Shown one piece after another: positions 31,647 to 35,046 of a stretch of DNA of 35,046 bases. Position 1 is the first letter of the stretch, and every line of letters starts with the position of its first letter. The notes beneath the pieces are model-generated. The model did not search any database. It had not been told where the DNA came from and was given only the letters and a program-made list of their open reading frames with translations. Position numbers and translations under genes: made by a program. This DNA comes from Photobacterium marinum (GTDB lineage: Bacteria > Pseudomonadota > Gammaproteobacteria > Enterobacterales > Vibrionaceae), in NCBI RefSeq assembly GCF_000331515.1, contig NZ_AMZO01000055.1, positions 1 to 35,046 on the forward strand. Reading direction: 5' to 3'.

Positions 31647-32204
31647 GTGGAAAATCTATCGCAAGTTGTTGCTGCTCTGAAGCAAGGTGACGTTATCGCC
31701 TATCCTACTGAAGCTGTGTTTGGGGTTGGCTGTGACCCTGATAATGAGCAAGCGGTTATGAAACTTCTGGCGCTCAAGCAGCGTCCGGTTGAAAAAGGCT
31801 TGATCCTGATTGCGGCTGATTTTGAGCAGCTGACACCTTATGTTGATGACAGCCAACTGACTGATGAGCAAATGCAGCGGATCCGGGCGACTTGGCCGGG
31901 ACCTGTTACCTGGGTGATGCCGACCAAACCAGGCGTGCCTAAATTTTTGACCGGTCAGTTCGATACGATTGCCGTTCGGGTAACAGACCATCCACTGGTT
32001 CAAGAGTTGTGCCGCCAGTTTGGTAAGCCGTTAACCTCGACCAGCGCCAATTTAACAGGTCAGGTGCCGGGGCGTACAGCGGAAGAAGTGAAACAGCAAT
32101 TGGGCGAGTTTTTACCTGCGATCCTGCAGGGTGAAACCGGTGGTCGTGATAACCCGTCTGAAATTCGCGATGCCATCACAGGGAAAGTGTTCCGCCAAGG
32201 ATAA
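31647..32204 (+). CDS. tsaC: threonylcarbamoyl-AMP synthase
   Basis: Makes threonylcarbamoyl-AMP from threonine, bicarbonate and ATP, the first step of t6A37 tRNA modification. The YrdC-fold markers are present: GDVIAYPTEAVFGVGCD, KQRPVEKGLILIA (the Lys/Arg substrate site, about 44-56) and LTSTSANLTGQ near 136. The start is a GTG, supported by GAGGGT upstream and by family length (185 against 190 in E. coli). It begins the tsaC-hemF unit. Confidence 0.95.
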   Translation: MENLSQVVAALKQGDVIAYPTEAVFGVGCDPDNEQAVMKLLALKQRPVEKGLILIAADFEQLTPYVDDSQLTDEQMQRIRATWPGPVTWVMPTKPGVPKFLTGQFDTIAVRVTDHPLVQELCRQFGKPLTSTSANLTGQVPGRTAEEVKQQLGEFLPAILQGETGGRDNPSEIRDAITGKVFRQG

Positions 32205-32211
32205 AACTATT

Positions 32212-33117
32212 ATGCAAGAAGTCAGCAAACAAGCGGTAAAGGCATTTCTACTCGAACTTCAGGATCGCATTTGTCAGGCGCTTGAGCAGCAAGACGGTGA
32301 AGCGATTTTTGAACAGGACCATTGGGAACGTGAACAGGGTGGCGGCGGACGCAGTCGTGTTTTGCGCCAAGGGCGGGTGTTTGAGCAGGCTGGAGTGAAT
32401 TTCTCGCATGTGTTTGGTACTGAGATGCCGGCATCTGCGACGGCGCACCGTCCGGAGTTGGCTGGACGAAGTTTTGAGGCCATGGGAGTCTCTTTAGTCA
32501 TCCATCCGAATAACCCCTATGCACCGACTTCGCATGCTAATGTCCGTTTCTTTATTGCCGAGAAAGAAGGCGAGGCACCGGTTTGGTGGTTCGGCGGTGG
32601 CTTTGACCTTACACCGTTTTATCCGTTTGCTGAGGATTGCCAGCATTGGCACGATACGGCTAAGGCCATTTGTGCACCTTACGGCGATGATGTTTATCAG
32701 CAGCACAAAGAGTGGTGTGATAGGTACTTCTACCTTCCTCATCGTAATGAAACCCGCGGTGTCGGTGGTTTATTTTTCGATGATCTCAACGACTGGGGAT
32801 TTGAGAAGTGTTTCAGCTATATAAAAGCAGTTGGCAATGGTTACTTGGATGCTTACCTACCGATTGTCGAAAAGCGTCACCCTACCCCGTATGGTGAAAG
32901 AGAGCGAGAATTCCAGCTTTATCGTCGCGGGCGTTATGTCGAATTCAACCTGGTCTATGATCGCGGGACGCTGTTTGGTCTGCAAAGCGGTGGCCGGACT
33001 GAGTCGATTTTGATGTCGATGCCGCCGTTAGTCCGCTGGGAGTATGGTTACCAGCCGGAACCTGGTAGTGCTGAAGCTGATCTTTATGATAATTATCTTC
33101 ACCCTCGGGACTGGTAA
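32212..33117 (+). CDS. hemF: oxygen-dependent coproporphyrinogen-III oxidase
   Basis: Oxidatively decarboxylates coproporphyrinogen III to protoporphyrinogen IX in aerobic haem synthesis. The ATG at 32212, seven bases after the tsaC stop with AAGGA upstream, gives MQEVSKQAVKAFLL and 301 residues (E. coli 299); the longer frame running back into tsaC is not used. Signature segments are HPNNPYAPTSHANVRFF, WWFGGGFDLTPFYP, HRNETRGVGGLFFDDLN and VEFNLVYDRGTLFGLQSGG. It is followed by a strong terminator. Confidence 0.97.
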   Translation: MQEVSKQAVKAFLLELQDRICQALEQQDGEAIFEQDHWEREQGGGGRSRVLRQGRVFEQAGVNFSHVFGTEMPASATAHRPELAGRSFEAMGVSLVIHPNNPYAPTSHANVRFFIAEKEGEAPVWWFGGGFDLTPFYPFAEDCQHWHDTAKAICAPYGDDVYQQHKEWCDRYFYLPHRNETRGVGGLFFDDLNDWGFEKCFSYIKAVGNGYLDAYLPIVEKRHPTPYGEREREFQLYRRGRYVEFNLVYDRGTLFGLQSGGRTESILMSMPPLVRWEYGYQPEPGSAEADLYDNYLHPRDW

Positions 33118-33152
33118 CGGATGATAACTATTTGTGCTGAATAAAGGGCAGT

Positions 33153-33183
33153 GATAGGGTCGATGAATCGACCCTATCTTTTT
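33153..33183 (+). terminator. intrinsic terminator between hemF and aroE
   Basis: GATAGGGTCGAT (33153-33164) pairs with ATCGACCCTATC (33167-33178; the innermost bases must stay open), followed by TTTTT. It ends only 27 bases before the aroE ATG, which leaves no room for a promoter after it. Confidence 0.88.
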
Positions 33184-33210
33184 GAAATTCTCGTTATCTG
33201 GAATAGCCTC

Positions 33211-34032
33211 ATGGATAAGTACGTTGTTTTCGGCAACCCGATTGCCCAGAGTAAATCTCCTTTAATCCATACCTTGTTTGCCCGCCAGACGTCTCAGACG
33301 ATGACTTATGAAGCTCAGCTTGTTCCTTTAGGTGGTTTTCAAGCCGCGGCGGATGATTTTTTCTCTTCGGGCGGGCGTGGCTGTAACATTACCGTTCCTT
33401 TCAAGGAAGAGGCTTTCCGCTACGCGACTCAACTTACTGAGCGCGCTAAACTGGCTGGTGCCGTCAATACCCTGAAAAAGCTTGATGATGGCGTAATTCT
33501 CGGAGATAACACTGATGGTGAAGGTCTGGTGCAGGATTTAATTCAGCATCAGGTTGAACTGAAGGGAAAAAGAATTTTATTGATTGGTGCAGGCGGTGCG
33601 GCTCGAGGTGTTATATTACCTTTGTTGGCTCAGCAGCCTGCGCAGTTGACCATAACTAACCGAACCTTGTCTAAAGCCGAGCAATTAGCTGAGCTGTTTT
33701 CCCCATACGGTCAGGTGGAAGCTTCAGCGTTAGATGATTTGGATGCGCCGGTGTTTGATGTGATCATTAATTCGACGTCAGCCAGTCTGAGTGGTCAGCT
33801 GCCTGGTATCTCAGAGCAGCTTATTACGCCGGATGTTATCTGTTATGACATGGTATACGGTTCGGCGACCACGACTTTTAATCAATGGGCTCAGGATTTG
33901 GGTGCAGTCATGACACTTGATGGTCTCGGTATGCTTGTCGGTCAGGCGGCAGAAAGTTTTATGTTGTGGCGCGGGTTGCGCCCGGGAGCCAAACAAGTAC
34001 AACGAGAACTGCGCCGTATCATGCAGGAATAA
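33211..34032 (+). CDS. aroE: shikimate dehydrogenase
   Basis: NADPH-dependent reduction of 3-dehydroshikimate to shikimate in aromatic amino acid synthesis. The start MDKYVVFGNPIAQSKSPLIH is chosen because the family begins in this way; the frame is open back to 33151, and the ribosome binding site (CTGGAA) is weak. Catalytic Lys65 is in NITVPFKEEAF, Asp102 in GDNTDGEG, Asn86 in AGAVNTL, and the nucleotide loop GAGGAARG is at 126-133. The 273 residues match E. coli within one. The DUF1488 gene follows after two bases. Confidence 0.96.
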   Translation: MDKYVVFGNPIAQSKSPLIHTLFARQTSQTMTYEAQLVPLGGFQAAADDFFSSGGRGCNITVPFKEEAFRYATQLTERAKLAGAVNTLKKLDDGVILGDNTDGEGLVQDLIQHQVELKGKRILLIGAGGAARGVILPLLAQQPAQLTITNRTLSKAEQLAELFSPYGQVEASALDDLDAPVFDVIINSTSASLSGQLPGISEQLITPDVICYDMVYGSATTTFNQWAQDLGAVMTLDGLGMLVGQAAESFMLWRGLRPGAKQVQRELRRIMQE

Positions 34033-34034
34033 AT

Positions 34035-34298
34035 ATGAATCAAGATATCTTATTTGCCGATATTCAACTTTGGGATAGCAACAGACAAGCCGTGAACTTC
34101 CCTGCTCAGCAGGCCGGCGCTTTGATCACCTGTTGGGTCAGCCTGGACTGGCTGCAAAAGAAAGCGGATAAGCCTCTGACAGAGGAAGCCGATATCCTTT
34201 CTGCCTTTTCTGTTTATCGCTTTGATCTGGAAGAATTGGCTGAAGAGATGATTGAAAACGAAGACTTTAATCAAGACGGCGATATTGAAATCGGCTGA
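34035..34298 (+). CDS. yrdB: DUF1488 family protein (YrdB-like)
   Basis: An 87-residue acidic protein of unknown function, start at 34035 with AGGA overlapping the aroE end. It matches the DUF1488/YrdB outline: MNQDILFADIQLWDSNRQAV, FPAQQAG, ITCWVS and RFDLEELAEEMIENE. The similarity to E. coli YrdB is limited to parts, but the position between aroE and yrdA is the same. The C-terminus is rich in Asp and Glu. Confidence 0.85.
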   Translation: MNQDILFADIQLWDSNRQAVNFPAQQAGALITCWVSLDWLQKKADKPLTEEADILSAFSVYRFDLEELAEEMIENEDFNQDGDIEIG

Positions 34299-34314
34299 CC
34301 GAGCTATAGCTCGG
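34299..34314. terminator. hairpin between convergent yrdB and yrdA
   Basis: CCGAGC (34299-34304), TATA, GCTCGG (34309-34314). It directly abuts the yrdB stop and contains the last codons and stop of yrdA. There is no T-run, so termination would be weak. Confidence 0.45.
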
Positions 34315-34846
34315 CCAGATATTCATTTTTCAGTCGGACATAGTTATCGGCTGATGTCGGCAGAAAAGCCCGCTCTTTATCACTTAAGGGGCGGGCTTTT
34401 TTAATTGGACTGCCCAGATAAAGATAACCACTTTCCAGATGCTTGCCTGGTGGAACTAGGCTACCGGCACCGATGATGACATCATCTTCAATGACTGCGC
34501 CATCAAGAATGATAACCCCCATCCCCACCAATACCCGGTTCCCTACTCTGCAGCCATGAAGCATCGCTTTATGACCGATAGTCACATCCTCGCCTATAAT
34601 AAGGGGATGGCCTTGAGGGTTCTCAATCGTTTTGCGACTGACATGTAGGACAGTTCCATCCTGAATGTTGGTTCGGGCACCAATAGTGATGTTGTTTACA
34701 TCACCTCTGGCAGCAACAAGAGGCCAAATACTGGCATCTTCTCCTAGGGTGATAGCCCCGATTAAGACGGAAGAGCCATCAACATAAACACTGGCAGGTA
34801 TTTCTGGGGTGTTTCCTTTATAGGGACGCAGCGGATTTGATGACAT
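34304..34846 (-). CDS. yrdA: gamma-class carbonic anhydrase-like protein
   Basis: 180-residue left-handed beta-helix (hexapeptide repeat) protein of the YrdA/gamma carbonic anhydrase family. The zinc ligand histidines are visible: H68 in GTVLHVS, and H92 and H97 in TIGHKAMLHGC. Repeats run from about residue 15 to 140 and a C-terminal helix follows. Many YrdA members lack measured carbonic anhydrase activity, so catalysis is uncertain. It is convergent with yrdB, and in E. coli it also sits beside an rRNA operon. Confidence 0.94.
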   Translation of the reverse strand: MSSNPLRPYKGNTPEIPASVYVDGSSVLIGAITLGEDASIWPLVAARGDVNNITIGARTNIQDGTVLHVSRKTIENPQGHPLIIGEDVTIGHKAMLHGCRVGNRVLVGMGVIILDGAVIEDDVIIGAGSLVPPGKHLESGYLYLGSPIKKARPLSDKERAFLPTSADNYVRLKNEYLAEL

Positions 34847-34978
34847 ATAGGACAGCCTTCTCTTTCTTATTTGAAATGAGAATAGCGAAGGAGTGATCTG
34901 ATTTGCAGCGAAAAGTGCTGTAATTGATCGTTAATTGTTCGGTTGTGCGAGGGTGACAAGTTTATTTCAAATTACCGC

Positions 34979-35006
34979 TTGCCAATGTGATCGAAGTCTC
35001 TATAAT
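34979..35006 (+). promoter_or_regulatory. probable rRNA operon promoter at the right edge
   Basis: TTGCCA (34979-34984), a 16-base spacer and a perfect TATAAT (35001-35006), followed by a GC-rich discriminator (GCAACCCCAC). AT-rich sequence lies upstream. No open frame follows within the window. E. coli rrnD lies next to yrdA, so a 16S rRNA gene is expected just beyond the edge. Confidence 0.7.
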
Positions 35007-35046
35007 GCAACCCCACTGACACGAAACACGACAGCGAATGTCGCTA

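Noticed and set aside
33151..33210. Upstream extension of aroE from GTG at 33151
   Set aside because: It would place the terminator hairpin inside the coding region, and known AroE proteins begin at the MDKY-type start.
1..35046. CRISPR array, insertion sequence, phage gene or tRNA
   Set aside because: No regularly spaced repeats, transposase motifs, integrase or clover-leaf sequence were found on reading through; the tandem repeat at 1-21 has no spacers.

Overview
The window looks like chromosome I of a Vibrionaceae bacterium (a Photobacterium- or Vibrio-like gammaproteobacterium). The evidence is protein similarity to E. coli and Vibrio housekeeping genes recognised by eye, plus gene order: a DeoR-type regulator beside glmS, an intact ilvGMEDA operon divergent from comM, the dsbA/srkA/yihD group, and the def-fmt-rsmB-trkA and smg-dprA-yrdD-tsaC-hemF-aroE-yrdA blocks ending at what looks like an rRNA promoter. 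Species cannot be fixed from the sequence alone.

Layout: (1) 1-2800, a DeoR-family regulator and glmS in one operon with an operator-like promoter region and a terminator. (2) 2800-4060, two paralogous XRE-type regulators in tandem, separated by a nested hairpin. (3) 4072-10620, the branched-chain amino acid operon ilvL-G-M-E-D-A on the minus strand, with a leader peptide and an attenuator. (4) 10800-12332 comM, then 12391-16108 dsbA, srkA, ccoG and yihD on the minus strand. (5) 16260-18351, a putative 61-codon gene with its own terminator, a FadR-type GntR regulator and trhA (hemolysin III family) behind a palindrome resembling a FabR site. (6) 18457-19939, an AT-rich three-gene island on the minus strand: a small unknown protein, a glycine-rich hydrophobic protein resembling the C-terminal module of membrane-acting effectors, and a small membrane protein that could be its immunity partner. 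(7) 20304-26101, def-fmt-rsmB-trkA-trkH on the minus strand. (8) 26507-29768, a LysM protein, dprA, smg and a protein with four zinc fingers. (9) 29838-31444 purE-purK under a PurR box. (10) 31647-34846 tsaC, hemF, aroE, a DUF1488 gene and the carbonic anhydrase homologue yrdA, then a likely rRNA promoter at the right edge.

Most genes are conserved core functions: cell-wall precursor supply (glmS), branched-chain amino acid and purine synthesis, periplasmic disulfide formation, potassium uptake, translation start and tRNA modification (fmt, def, rsmB, tsaC), haem and aromatic synthesis. comM and dprA both act on incoming single-stranded DNA, which fits a naturally transformable lineage.

The parts that core functions do not explain are the island at 18457-19939 (the best candidate for an undescribed system), the twin XRE genes with the hairpin between them, the small gene at 16310-16495, and several regulatory structures. 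Among these is an intrinsic terminator sitting immediately before the aroE start. No tRNA or rRNA gene body, insertion sequence, phage gene or CRISPR array was seen.
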